A stretch of DNA of 50,338 nt, from IMG/VR virus record IMGVR_UViG_2162886015_000003, positions 1 through 50,338 of that record, one strand, 5' to 3'. The notes beneath the pieces were generated by a model, which ran no database searches, had not been told where the DNA came from, and was given only the letters and a program-made list of their open reading frames with translations. The position numbers and the translations under genes were made by a program. The stretch's first letter is position 1. Every line of letters begins with the position of its first letter. This DNA is from a virus. Shown here piece by piece: positions 38,272 through 45,248 of the stretch.

Positions 38272-39119
38272 TGCGCTGCTCCCTGTTGGGCTTGAAACTT
38301 TGCCGCGACGCGCGCCGCGACCTCACGATTGCGGGCCTCAAGCGCCTCCTGCTTGTTCGGCGCAGCAGAAGCGTGGGCGCCAGCGCTCCCCGCCGCGATC
38401 CACTTGGCTTTAAATCCCGCCCAGTTCGACTCGACTGCATGCTTGACGGCCTGTGCAGGCGTCATTCCGCATGCGGCAGCCTCTTCCTTTACGGAATCCC
38501 AGGCGGTGGGGGTGAGTGGCAGACGTTTCGCCTTGCGCAGCGTCAGCCAGTCGCGCGCATGCTTGCGGTCTACGCCTTCAGCCACCAGAGCGGTTGCGTT
38601 CAAGGGCTTGGCGTCGTCTGATTCACCAGCGGTTGACGAAGAATCAGCAGCGCGCTTGCGCGTCCGCGTCGTTTTTTCGCCTTTGTTTTTATCTTCTTCT
38701 TTATCTGTATCTGTATCTGTATCTTGGGCCGTCACATCACCGTCACCGGAACGTTCTTGTGACGTCACAGTGACGTTTGGCTCTTGTTTCATTCGCTCGC
38801 GATACGCGCGAGTGCGCCCGGCGCTTGAGTCCGATTGCATCTGACGGTCTTCCCACCCGATCGGCTGGAGCGTCTTGGCGTCGACGAGACCGACCTCGGC
38901 CAAACGTCGAGCGACCTCCTCAAGCGTGCGCACGTCGATGCCGAGCTTCACGGCAACCTTGCGCATTAGCAGCGGGCCATCTTCCTCAAGGATGCCCTGC
39001 CCTTTGCAGCACAGGAGCGCGACAAAGTGCCAGCGATCCTCGAAGGCGAGCAGGCGCAGCTTTTCATCATCCACGGCTTCGATGTACATGCGAAACCACG
39101 GCATATTCTTGATGCTCAT
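38268..39119 (-). CDS. Phage replication initiator-like protein
   Basis: A 283-residue protein. The N-terminal 95 residues (MPWFRMYIEAVDDEKLRLL, LAFEDRWHFVALLCCKGQG, LEEVARRLAEVGLVD) resemble the N-terminal domain of phage replisome organiser proteins. A low-complexity linker with a DTDTDTDKEEDKNK run (encoded by a six-base tandem repeat) follows, then a C-terminal helical part. The next gene encodes a winged helix, which fits an O/P-like replication module. Confidence 0.72.
   Translation of the reverse strand: MSIKNMPWFRMYIEAVDDEKLRLLAFEDRWHFVALLCCKGQGILEEDGPLLMRKVAVKLGIDVRTLEEVARRLAEVGLVDAKTLQPIGWEDRQMQSDSSAGRTRAYRERMKQEPNVTVTSQERSGDGDVTAQDTDTDTDKEEDKNKGEKTTRTRKRAADSSSTAGESDDAKPLNATALVAEGVDRKHARDWLTLRKAKRLPLTPTAWDSVKEEAAACGMTPAQAVKHAVESNWAGFKAKWIAAGSAGAHASAAPNKQEALEARNREVAARVAAKFQAQQGAAQ
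38702..38725. repeat. Six-base tandem repeat TATCTG
   Basis: Four units of TATCTG (last one TATCTT) inside the replication initiator-like gene; it encodes the alternating Asp-Thr run of the linker. A unit length of six keeps the frame when copy number changes. Confidence 0.8.
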
Positions 39120-39376
39120 GCGGCAGCTCCCAGCTTGACGCGATAGAAGCCGATACCATGTTGAATCGAGTACTCAACGAGGCCGGCCTTGATCAGCGAA
39201 TGGATCTGGGAGCGCACGGCGGACGCTGACAGGCCGCATTTCGCCGACAGCACGCGATTCGACGGACTGCATTCGCCGGTTGACTGCACAGCGAAGTCAG
39301 CGAGCGCGAGCAGGACGATCTTCGACGTATGGCCGAGATCCTTCTGCCAGGCGAGATTAACGAGGTGATGGCTCAT
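39116..39376 (-). CDS. Winged-helix replication/regulatory protein
   Basis: An 86-residue winged helix-turn-helix: SKIVLLALADFAVQSTGECSP, then LSAKCGLSASAVRSQIHSLI as the recognition helix and a wing GLVEYSIQHGIGFYRV. It resembles the DNA-binding domain of lambda O-like replication proteins and may bind the origin with the coupled downstream gene. A GAGG site precedes the ATG. Confidence 0.75.
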   Translation of the reverse strand: MSHHLVNLAWQKDLGHTSKIVLLALADFAVQSTGECSPSNRVLSAKCGLSASAVRSQIHSLIKAGLVEYSIQHGIGFYRVKLGAAA

Positions 39377-39383
39377 GAATGCC

Positions 39384-39566
39384 TCAGTGGTCGCACGGCA
39401 GAGTGCCGTCGATGGATTGATATGCGCCGCAGGAGAGGCAGGTTTTGGCGCTGATCAGCCGGGCCTGTTCGGCGGGCGTCAGGTTGCAACCCTTCGTGAC
39501 GCCGCGGAACATCTCAACGAGGCGGTTCGTTTCCTCATAGCGGGCGAGCAGTTCGAGATTGGTCAT
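39384..39566 (-). CDS. Small zinc-binding-like protein (60 aa)
   Basis: A 60-residue protein beginning MTNLELLARYEETNRLVEMF, ending in KTCLSCGAYQSIDGTLPCDH with a possible Cys3-His zinc site. The ATG overlaps the KilA-N stop as TGATG. Longer upstream starts lie inside the KilA-N gene and were rejected. Confidence 0.7.
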   Translation of the reverse strand: MTNLELLARYEETNRLVEMFRGVTKGCNLTPAEQARLISAKTCLSCGAYQSIDGTLPCDH

Positions 39567-40297
39567 CAAGCCTCCAGACGCTGGACTTCGCACGCCAGAG
39601 CGCCGGCGTATTGGCAGCAATAAAGCTTGTGAAGTTCGGTTTTGCGCTTTTCGAACGGGAGGCCGAAGTCGATAAGCGATGCGTTGTAGCGTTGAAGATG
39701 GGTGATGCACTTGATTTCAAGGGCGGTCAGCGTGTCGCGGATCGAATCGTCAGGCCCGAGCCCATGCGCAGCGCGGTATTGCTTGGCAGACATGCCGAGC
39801 GCGACGCGGTTGATCAGGTCGAACTCGTTGACGAAGTGGTAATGCTCCACTTCCTTACCTGCGACCTTGCGCGAGTGGATCACGGCATCGGTCAGCGCCG
39901 GCGCCTCGAGGCGGGCAGCCTGCCGATCGGCTTGCCGGCGAGCAATGCGAACAGCCGCATCAAGGGCGCCAGTCGCGAGCGCATCGTAGGCGCGAATGAC
40001 TCGCACCTGGAAGGCCGGGCTGATCCACATCGCGTAGGCGTAGACCAGTTCCTTGCATGCATATGTACCGCCGTACCGACCGGCGCGCGATACGAGGGGA
40101 TCAAATTCTAATTCCCCATTTTTCCGGAGTTCCTCGACCAGCCCTTGAGTGGAGTCGTTGCGGGTGAAATGCTCGACCTGGGTGGTTTTGTAATCGTGAC
40201 CTGCCGCAACTGCAGCCTTATGAAAGTCGTTCAGGCTGAATCGCCCAGCGTTGTCAGCGTGAATGCTCACGCCCGCGATCTCGATCTGGTTGTCCAT
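39566..40297 (-). CDS. KilA-N domain antirepressor-like protein
   Basis: A 243-residue protein with an N-terminal KilA-N DNA-binding domain (GRFSLNDFHKAAVAAGHDYK, YACKELVYAYAMWISPAFQV) and a C-terminal part with LINRVALGMSAKQYRAAHG and ALEIKCITHLQRYN, as in phage antirepressors. It may counteract the lysogenic repressor or control early genes. The ATG overlaps the upstream stop (TGATG). Confidence 0.87.
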   Translation of the reverse strand: MDNQIEIAGVSIHADNAGRFSLNDFHKAAVAAGHDYKTTQVEHFTRNDSTQGLVEELRKNGELEFDPLVSRAGRYGGTYACKELVYAYAMWISPAFQVRVIRAYDALATGALDAAVRIARRQADRQAARLEAPALTDAVIHSRKVAGKEVEHYHFVNEFDLINRVALGMSAKQYRAAHGLGPDDSIRDTLTALEIKCITHLQRYNASLIDFGLPFEKRKTELHKLYCCQYAGALACEVQRLEA

Positions 40298-40587
40298 CAG
40301 AATTTCTCCGATAGGCAAGCGCAATTGCGCACTGCGGTCTCGAGGCGGCGTTGCGCGTTACGCTGGGCGCCGAGCGCGTCTTGCAAGGCCAAATACGTCT
40401 TGCGGGTCGACCGGCGGAACTTCGGATCACCCTTGGCGGCGTAGTTGCCACGGCAATTGCGTTCGCGGAATAGCGCACACGAACCACGGTATTCCGAGCG
40501 CGCACGCCGAACAGCCAGCGCGAGCTGGACATACTCTGCGGCACGCTGGGCGACGACATCTTTCGTCCAGAGCGAATTACTAGGCAT
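40297..40587 (-). CDS. Hypothetical basic protein
   Basis: A 96-residue Arg-rich helical protein with three cysteines; no family recognised. A GGAG ribosome site precedes the ATG. A gap of about 100 bases lies upstream, which could hold a secondary promoter, but only a TTGACA box (40649-40654, minus strand) without a well-spaced -10 is seen. Confidence 0.6.
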   Translation of the reverse strand: MPSNSLWTKDVVAQRAAEYVQLALAVRRARSEYRGSCALFRERNCRGNYAAKGDPKFRRSTRKTYLALQDALGAQRNAQRRLETAVRNCACLSEKF

Positions 40588-40689
40588 GGGATCTCCTGAC
40601 GCCTGCCGGCGTTAAGGACAACTAATCGCGAACATAAGAGGCCTGACCTGTCAAGCTGCTTGTGTTTGAGATTGAACCCCCGGTACTAC

Positions 40690-40884
40690 TCAGTCCCTAC
40701 TTGTCCCAGCCAGGGCAAATTCAAATGCTGCGACTTCCGGGTGCATAGGCCCGTAAGCGCTTCTCAGGACGTGATACCCGAGATATTTCTGAGTCGACAT
40801 ACCCAGCTTTGCCGCGATGCTCGCCAGTTCTCCTGCTTCGGGTACAGGGAGCGACGCAACCATGCTGGTAAAGCTTTCTGTCAT
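40690..40884 (-). CDS. Small hypothetical protein
   Basis: A 64-residue protein with a helical core (ELASIAAKLGMSTQKYLGY) that looks like a short HTH. It overlaps the upstream gene by four bases (ATGA). It may be a CII-like or accessory regulator next to cro. Confidence 0.55.
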   Translation of the reverse strand: MTESFTSMVASLPVPEAGELASIAAKLGMSTQKYLGYHVLRSAYGPMHPEVAAFEFALAGTSRD

Positions 40885-41102
40885 GCAGCCACCGCGCGCC
40901 CGGTCCGGGACGGTACTGCACTGACCCCAACAAGATTTGAGGGCAAAGTTCCAACCGTGCCAAACAGAAACAGTTTCGTGATGCGTGCAAGTGCGGCGGA
41001 ATCAGTGTCGATGCCGTTGAGTGCCTTGAAGGCCTGCATACCCTCATACACAGGGTCTTCGAGGCGCGTTTTCACTTCATTTCGATATACAGCGCGAGAC
41101 AT
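40881..41102 (-). CDS. Small hypothetical protein, possible regulator
   Basis: A 73-residue protein with an N-terminal VYRNEVKTRLEDPVYEGMQA segment and a helix pair. Size and position, second gene after cro, recall CII or ribbon-helix-helix regulators, but no motif proves this. A strong GGAGG site lies five bases before the ATG. Confidence 0.6.
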   Translation of the reverse strand: MSRAVYRNEVKTRLEDPVYEGMQAFKALNGIDTDSAALARITKLFLFGTVGTLPSNLVGVSAVPSRTGRAVAA

Positions 41103-41142
41103 GGAAACCTCCTTTCAGATGATGATTTGTGAAATTAACCCC

Positions 41143-41454
41143 CTACTCCAAGGAAGCCCTCGCGAGCTTTCTGTCTTTATTCGTTCCGCCAACGGGCGGC
41201 TGGGTATCGTCGCTTGCCTTCGCGCGCTCGACGACGTCGCCAGCAACCCAGCCAACCAGCTCATCCCGGCTCTCCCCGGTCAATTCCGCCAGCAATGTGC
41301 AATGCTGCGGCGGCACGCGGCCGGATGCTCGCCATTGCTGTACAACCTGATAGCCCGACAGTCCGAGCGCGCGTGCCGTAGCGGACAACGAACCAAAGTG
41401 CGCAATAGCGCGCTCCAAGGCCTCGTTTTTGGGGGTATGTTTGGTCGTATTCAT
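41143..41454 (-). CDS. cro: Cro-like repressor (YdaS/HTH type)
   Basis: A 103-residue protein with an HTH like YdaS/Cro proteins: ALERAIAHFGSLSATARALG and SGYQVVQQWRASGRVPPQHC. It is divergent from cI and is the first gene of the leftward early operon. The ATG at 41454 has no ribosome site and lies only eight bases after a good -10 box, so the message may be leaderless. The C-terminal third is polar and probably disordered. Confidence 0.82.
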   Translation of the reverse strand: MNTTKHTPKNEALERAIAHFGSLSATARALGLSGYQVVQQWRASGRVPPQHCTLLAELTGESRDELVGWVAGDVVERAKASDDTQPPVGGTNKDRKLARASLE

Positions 41455-41462
41455 GAGCACTG

Positions 41463-41491
41463 ATTCTATGCTAGAAAATCCAGTAGCACAA
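41463..41491 (-). promoter_or_regulatory. Early leftward promoter (cro promoter)
   Basis: On the minus strand, TTGTGC is followed after 17 bases by TAGAAT (41468-41463). Transcription would start at or next to the cro ATG. The region overlaps AGAAAA repeats. Confidence 0.6.
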
Positions 41492-41520
41492 GAAAATCCT
41501 GCAATGACGCAAGAAAACCT
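41473..41520 (+). promoter_or_regulatory. Three AGAAAA(T/C)C repeats, probable CI/Cro operators
   Basis: Direct repeats AGAAAATCC, AGAAAATCC and AGAAAACCT start at 41473, 41491 and 41512, spaced 18 and 21 bases apart, between the divergent cro and cI genes. Three sites in the switch region recall the three-operator layout of lambda. Confidence 0.6.
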
Positions 41521-41539
41521 TGCGGATACGATCCCGCGC

Positions 41540-42256
41540 ATGAACATCCATAAACGAATAAAGGAACGCCGGGAGCTTCTCGGTCTTTCCATGGAGGCGC
41601 TCGCCGCTCTCGTGGGGGTCAAGGCGTGGCAGACGGTCCAACAATGGGAAAAAGAAGAAGGGGGGACAGCCCCTAAGCGCGAGCGTTTAAAAGCGGTCGC
41701 CGATGCTTTGAAGACAACCCCGGAATACCTCTTATTCGGCCGATTGCATGCGCCCGCTGGAGAGGACACTTCAGGGACGGGGAGCGCCGCCGGCGCGACA
41801 CCCCTTCCCAATCAGCCGATTCCCCTCCAATATTCGGTACGCGCTACAAGGTTCAGGCGCATATACGTAGTGGGTCGAGCACAAGGCGGATTGCCTGAGA
41901 GAATCTGGACCGACGGGGACTACCCAGTGGGCGCAACTGATGAATATGCAGAGATCGCATCAAGCGATCCGCATGCGTTTCTTATTCCTGTAGTCGGCAC
42001 TTCAATGGTGCCGCGCTATAACCCCGGCGAATTTGCATTCGTCGAACCCGGGACCGAGCCCGAACTTGAGGATGATGTGCTGGTGCGACTTGCGACCGGC
42101 GAAACGATGATAAAGAAGCTCATTTCGCGCCGCGGAGGCATCCAGCTCGCTTCGTACAATGAGCCGGGTTCCCTGCTATACAAGCCAGAAGAAATCACCT
42201 GGATGTATTACGTCGCCCATCCTGTGCCGGCTCGAAAGATCAAGACGAGAATGTAG
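41540..42256 (+). CDS. cI: CI-like repressor (XRE HTH plus S24 domain)
   Basis: A 238-residue lysogeny repressor. Residues 1-65 form an XRE helix-turn-helix (RIKERRELLGLSMEALAALVG, WQTVQQWEK). The C-terminal S24/LexA-like domain has Ser155 in VVGTSMVP and Lys192/193 in TMIKKL. The usual Ala-Gly cleavage site may be replaced by GRAQGG, so self-cleavage is uncertain. The start at 41540 lies beyond the operator repeats; earlier in-frame starts (41504 and upstream) are possible. It is divergent from cro. Confidence 0.88.
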   Translation: MNIHKRIKERRELLGLSMEALAALVGVKAWQTVQQWEKEEGGTAPKRERLKAVADALKTTPEYLLFGRLHAPAGEDTSGTGSAAGATPLPNQPIPLQYSVRATRFRRIYVVGRAQGGLPERIWTDGDYPVGATDEYAEIASSDPHAFLIPVVGTSMVPRYNPGEFAFVEPGTEPELEDDVLVRLATGETMIKKLISRRGGIQLASYNEPGSLLYKPEEITWMYYVAHPVPARKIKTRM

Positions 42257-42757
42257 ATGGCGATCGTCCATTTCTGCGGCGCCGCCGCCTCGCTGTGCCT
42301 GATCCTATTTGGTGCCGGTCAAGCGGCAGCAGAGTGCCATTTGAAGGCCCGGACCGTCGTTATGTGTCAGGACCCAAAAAACGCAGCCGCTGCATATCAG
42401 GAGTTCGGGTTCAACGAAACGAGGATGAAAACCTCATACAACCTGCAGCTATTGCAGGAGTCGTGGTGCGCGACTGTCAGCGAATCGACGGCGCAACCCC
42501 GGAAGTTGGAGTTGTTTTCGTCCGGGAGGATTGCCACTTCCTCGGGCTGGGTCGACGTGATGCAAATCGGCTTTAAGCATGACGGCATAAACGACGTCCG
42601 GTATGTCGCGGCCGGCTATGTGAGCGGACAATGCCGACGGTATAAATACGACCCAACGCAGCAGCTCATCGACCCCGCAGCGCGGCGCTCCCCAAATCTG
42701 CCAAGCATCCCTCCCGACGGATACAAGATCCCTGAAAACGCTGGAGCGATGCCATAG
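42257..42757 (+). CDS. Secreted protein coupled to cI
   Basis: A 166-residue protein with a Sec signal (hydrophobic residues 5-24, likely cleavage after AAA in GQAAAECH) and several cysteines in the mature part (Cys27, Cys37, Cys71 and one near the C-terminal third). Its ATG begins at the base after the cI stop, so it should be made in the lysogen together with repressor. A periplasmic superinfection-exclusion or host-modifying role is likely from context but unproven; no family is recognised. Confidence 0.7.
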   Translation: MAIVHFCGAAASLCLILFGAGQAAAECHLKARTVVMCQDPKNAAAAYQEFGFNETRMKTSYNLQLLQESWCATVSESTAQPRKLELFSSGRIATSSGWVDVMQIGFKHDGINDVRYVAAGYVSGQCRRYKYDPTQQLIDPAARRSPNLPSIPPDGYKIPENAGAMP

Positions 42758-42807
42758 GCATCGATGTTCGGTTTCGAACATTTGAGCCAAACTTTCGATT
42801 CAAAGAC

Positions 42808-42832
42808 GATCGGTCCGCGCCGATCTTTTTTT
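42808..42832 (+). terminator. Terminator of the cI operon
   Basis: A perfect stem GATCGG-tccgcg-CCGATC followed by seven T on the plus strand, 50 bases after the secreted-protein gene. Confidence 0.88.
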
Positions 42833-42853
42833 GATCTCGCCCACTAGTTTTTC

Positions 42854-42882
42854 TTGCATTACCAGTTTTACTGGCATATGAT
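42854..42882 (+). promoter_or_regulatory. Rightward early promoter with operator-like palindrome
   Basis: TTGCAT (-35) and TATGAT (-10) are 17 bases apart. The spacer contains ACCAG-tttt-ACTGG-like symmetry, suggesting a repressor site. It lies just after the cI terminator and upstream of all the rightward genes that lead to xis and int. Confidence 0.72.
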
Positions 42883-42916
42883 CCATCTCATGCACTAACC
42901 CATCAAGGGGACCGAG

Positions 42917-43063
42917 ATGAAGAGCTTCGAAATTTTTTACCGCGTTCCGGCGACGGCCGCACACGGAACCTACCTCAGCAGCACTCGAGAGGAAGGCGCA
43001 ACGCGCGACGAAGCGGCCGCCAGAGTGGCAAAACGCCACCCGGAATATACGGAAGTCCACTGA
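42917..43063 (+). CDS. Small protein (48 aa)
   Basis: A 48-residue protein (MKSFEIFYRVPATAAHGTYL onward) with a short beta-helix pattern. AGGGGACCGAG precedes the ATG and the promoter lies 35 bases upstream. It is the first gene of the rightward operon, a position often used for host takeover or anti-defence proteins. Confidence 0.62.
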   Translation: MKSFEIFYRVPATAAHGTYLSSTREEGATRDEAAARVAKRHPEYTEVH

Positions 43064-43070
43064 TCGCCAA

Positions 43071-43088
43071 GGGCCGCTCCGGCGGCCC
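43071..43088. other. GC-rich hairpin GGGCCGC-tccg-GCGGCCC
   Basis: A seven-pair perfect stem with a four-base loop, eight bases after the first small gene. No T-run follows, so it is more likely an mRNA stabiliser or attenuator than an intrinsic terminator. Confidence 0.55.
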
Positions 43089-43101
43089 AATGGAGACTCA
43101 A

Positions 43102-43242
43102 ATGTTCTACAGCGACTACGGTTTCCGGACATACCGCACGCGGACCTCGAATCACTTCGTGCGGTTTGCAATGCACTTCGATCAGTACCTGAATTCGATC
43201 TTCGTGCGAAGCGTCGATTACAGCCAGATTCCGTGGTGCTGA
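43102..43242 (+). CDS. Small protein (46 aa)
   Basis: A 46-residue aromatic-rich basic protein (MFYSDYGFRTYRTRTSNHFV onward) with a GGAG site before the ATG. No known domain. Confidence 0.6.
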   Translation: MFYSDYGFRTYRTRTSNHFVRFAMHFDQYLNSIFVRSVDYSQIPWC

Positions 43243-43354
43243 TTTAACGCTTTACCGAGAAGTGCCCTGAGTGGAGCGGATTCTAAAGAGTCCTCTGTTC
43301 TGAGGGTGGTTCCAAGCCGGTGGGAGGCCGGCCCACATTTTCGGAGATGCTGAG

Positions 43355-43747
43355 ATGAGTTTTCACAATGGTCTTTCGTTCGACACGCTCGCGGCAGCAA
43401 ATATGGCGCGTCTCCCGCAGTTCCGGAATGCCAAGGGTGAGTTGTCCCACAGCGAGCCGGATGGCTCTGACTGGACGCCGAATGATTGGATGACGGCCGT
43501 CACCGGCGAAGTTGGCGAAGCTGCGAACGTCCTGAAGAAGGTTCGTCGCGGCGATCTTTCGATGGATGAAGCGCGCGAGTCGCTCGGCAAGGAATTCGCA
43601 GACATCGTGACCTACCTCAGCATCCTCGCTATGCAATGCGGCGTAGATCTCGGTGACGCGGTTACGAATAAGTTCAACGAAGTCAGTGCTCGCGTCGGCA
43701 GCACCGTTTATATCGACGGCGACGATTGGCACTACAACTACCGCTGA
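43355..43747 (+). CDS. MazG-like nucleotide pyrophosphohydrolase
   Basis: A 130-residue MazG/all-alpha NTP-pyrophosphatase. The metal-binding motifs are WMTAVTGEVGEAANVLKKV and LGKEFADIVTYLSILA, with Glu-x-x-Glu and Glu-x-x-Asp. Phage MazG proteins act on dNTPs or (p)ppGpp-related nucleotides, adjusting the pool or stringent response during infection. A GGAGATGCTGAG site precedes the ATG. The 110-base gap before it has a GTGGG/CCCAC hairpin (43320-43336). Confidence 0.85.
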   Translation: MSFHNGLSFDTLAAANMARLPQFRNAKGELSHSEPDGSDWTPNDWMTAVTGEVGEAANVLKKVRRGDLSMDEARESLGKEFADIVTYLSILAMQCGVDLGDAVTNKFNEVSARVGSTVYIDGDDWHYNYR

Positions 43748-43757
43748 GGTGGCCGAC

Positions 43758-43838
43758 ATGCAAGCAAATCAACCGCAACACACCGAGCAAACGCGTACGC
43801 GCGACGAGCTCGAGCATTTCACGCGAGGCATGAAGTGA
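43758..43838 (+). CDS. Very small protein (26 aa)
   Basis: A 26-residue polar peptide (MQANQPQHTEQTRTRDELEH onward) with a GAGGTGG ribosome site. Its TGA overlaps the following GTG start as GTGA, so at the least it couples translation to the next gene. Confidence 0.5.
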   Translation: MQANQPQHTEQTRTRDELEHFTRGMK

Positions 43839-43981
43839 TCCGCGCTCACGCTGATAACGACCTCTTGGCAGCGGTTCCGAAGGTCCTGGGCGCTGCCGCA
43901 ACGTTCTTTGCTTGCGTGGGTGCTGCGGCTGCGATTGGTGCCCTTCTGTATGCCAGTCTCGCCGTTGGTGCGGGTGCGTGA
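43835..43981 (+). CDS. Small membrane protein (48 aa)
   Basis: A 48-residue protein starting with GTG; the second half is a single long hydrophobic stretch (ATFFACVGAAAAIGALLYAS). A GAGG site precedes the start. It overlaps both neighbours by a few bases. Confidence 0.58.
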   Translation: MIRAHADNDLLAAVPKVLGAAATFFACVGAAAAIGALLYASLAVGAGA

Positions 43982-44157
43982 TGCTGACAATCCACTATGG
44001 CGCTCCCATCGAAGCATTCGTTACGGCGTTCGCGCTTACGGATGACTTCGGCAATCTGGTCGAGTGGGATCGAGACCTTCTCGGAATCACCTGGCCGCAT
44101 GCTGAAGCGTGGAACTCGGCGAATGAGTTTCGAGAATCTGGCCTGGAGGTGCTGTGA
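43981..44157 (+). CDS. Small hypothetical protein (58 aa)
   Basis: A 58-residue soluble protein (MLTIHYGAPIEAFVTAFALT onward) with acidic and Trp residues. Start overlaps the preceding stop (TGATG), stop overlaps the next start. Function unknown. Confidence 0.6.
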   Translation: MLTIHYGAPIEAFVTAFALTDDFGNLVEWDRDLLGITWPHAEAWNSANEFRESGLEVL

Positions 44158-44285
44158 TGCGCGACCTGAAATTCTGCCTGCGCATGGTTGCTGCTTTCAT
44201 CGCAATCGTCGTGATTTTGGGTATTGCCCAGAAATGGGACGACGCTGATACCGAGCAAGTCCGCGCCTCGATGCGCAATACCTGA
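44157..44285 (+). CDS. Small membrane protein (42 aa)
   Basis: A 42-residue protein with one membrane segment (MVAAFIAIVVILGIAQ) and an acidic polar C-terminus. Coupled by TGATG to the preceding gene, which has GGAGG near its end as ribosome site. Confidence 0.58.
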   Translation: MRDLKFCLRMVAAFIAIVVILGIAQKWDDADTEQVRASMRNT

Positions 44286-44316
44286 TCCCGTAAAAGCTCA
44301 CCTGAAGGATGCAAAC

Positions 44317-44463
44317 ATGAAACTCTATTTAGCACTCCTTGCTGCGTTCTATGTGGGCGCGGCCGTCGGCGTAATTGCCGGAGGGCTGAATCGTGCAGCG
44401 AAGGCGCACGACCAGGCTTTTGAACACGAATCGGATGCGCCCTATCCGCGCGTCGGTGATTAA
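44317..44463 (+). CDS. Small membrane protein (48 aa)
   Basis: A 48-residue protein with an N-terminal membrane segment (LYLALLAAFYVGAAVGVIAG) and a polar tail. GAAGGATG precedes the ATG. It closes the cluster of tiny proteins. Confidence 0.58.
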   Translation: MKLYLALLAAFYVGAAVGVIAGGLNRAAKAHDQAFEHESDAPYPRVGD

Positions 44464-44489
44464 TCAAACTTTTGACAATTGAGAGCGTA

Positions 44490-45176
44490 ATGGAAAAGAA
44501 AAATACGTCGCTTGTTCTGCGCACTTGCGCGGCTGACATGTCGTCCAAGAATGGTTTTGTCTGGCCGGCGGTTGGTGAAATCGCCGAAGCGACCGACTGG
44601 GCCGCAACGAGTGAATGCGGTGCTGGCCTGCACGGCTGGCTGTTTGGTCAAGGCGACCATAGCAGCAGCAACTATCTCGGCGAGACGGCCAAATGGCTCG
44701 TCGTCGAGGTCGACTCCGACGACATCATCATGCTCGGCGGGAAATGCAAATTTCCGCGCGGCAAGGTAGTTTGCATCGGCACCAGACTCGAAGCGACGAC
44801 CTATTTGCTCGAACACGAACCCCGGGCGCGGAATGTGGCTGTTATCGGATCAGCCCTGACGGTCGGCGATAACCAATCTGTCACTGTCGGGGCGTTGGGC
44901 ACGGCCACGGCGGGCTACAGAGGCACGGCCACGGCGGGCTACAGAGGCACGGCCACGGCGGGCGACAGAGGCACGGCCACGGCGGGCGACAGCGGCACGG
45001 CCACGGCGGGCGACAGCGGCACGGCCACGGCGGGCGACAGAGGCGAAATTCGCATCCGCTACTGGGACGAACCGGCCGATCGTTACCGCACGGCCATTGG
45101 TTATGTCGGCGAAGACGGGGTCGAACCAAACGTCGCATATCGCCTCGACGACAACCGAAAGTTCATCCGCGCATAA
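44490..45176 (+). CDS. DUF7666-like protein with GTATAG repeats
   Basis: A 228-residue protein. The N-terminal 135 residues are a globular domain (ECGAGLHGWLFGQGDHSSSN, WLVVEVDSDDIIMLGGKCKF) that I associate with DUF7666. Six tandem eight-residue repeats GTATAG(Y/D)(R/S) follow, probably a beta-helix-like stalk, then a C-terminal RIRYWDEPADRYRTAIGYVG segment. The ATG at 44490 follows GAGAG; a TTG six codons upstream is possible. Function unknown. Confidence 0.72.
   Translation: MEKKNTSLVLRTCAADMSSKNGFVWPAVGEIAEATDWAATSECGAGLHGWLFGQGDHSSSNYLGETAKWLVVEVDSDDIIMLGGKCKFPRGKVVCIGTRLEATTYLLEHEPRARNVAVIGSALTVGDNQSVTVGALGTATAGYRGTATAGYRGTATAGDRGTATAGDSGTATAGDSGTATAGDRGEIRIRYWDEPADRYRTAIGYVGEDGVEPNVAYRLDDNRKFIRA
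44896..45043 (+). repeat. 24-base tandem repeats in the GTATAG protein
   Basis: Six near-identical 24-base units, each starting GGCACGGCCACGGCGGGC, encode the eight-residue repeats. The differences fall at the codons for the last two residues (Tyr/Asp and Arg/Ser). Copy number can change without losing the frame. Confidence 0.9.
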
Positions 45177-45185
45177 AACGCTCCT

Positions 45186-45203
45186 GCGACTTCCCCAAGT
45201 CGC
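45186..45203. other. Hairpin GCGACTT-cccc-AAGTCGC
   Basis: A perfect seven-pair stem with a CCCC loop, ten bases after the repeat protein. GGCTTTG follows, which is not a clear T-run. It may attenuate transcription into the sliding clamp gene. Confidence 0.5.
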
Positions 45204-45248
45204 GGCTTTGTGGGTGCAGTACTGGCCCACTCTTTTTCGACAAATATC

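Noticed and set aside
40624-40654. Leftward promoter from TTGACA at 40654-40649
   Set aside because: The downstream TTATGT is only 11 bases away and no hexamer at 16-18 bases resembles a -10 box.
44473-44500. TTGACA box as a promoter before the repeat protein
   Set aside because: No -10-like hexamer lies at suitable spacing; AAGAAA is the best and is poor.
44896-45043. CRISPR array or replication iterons
   Set aside because: The units are contiguous, have no spacers, and encode in-frame peptide repeats.
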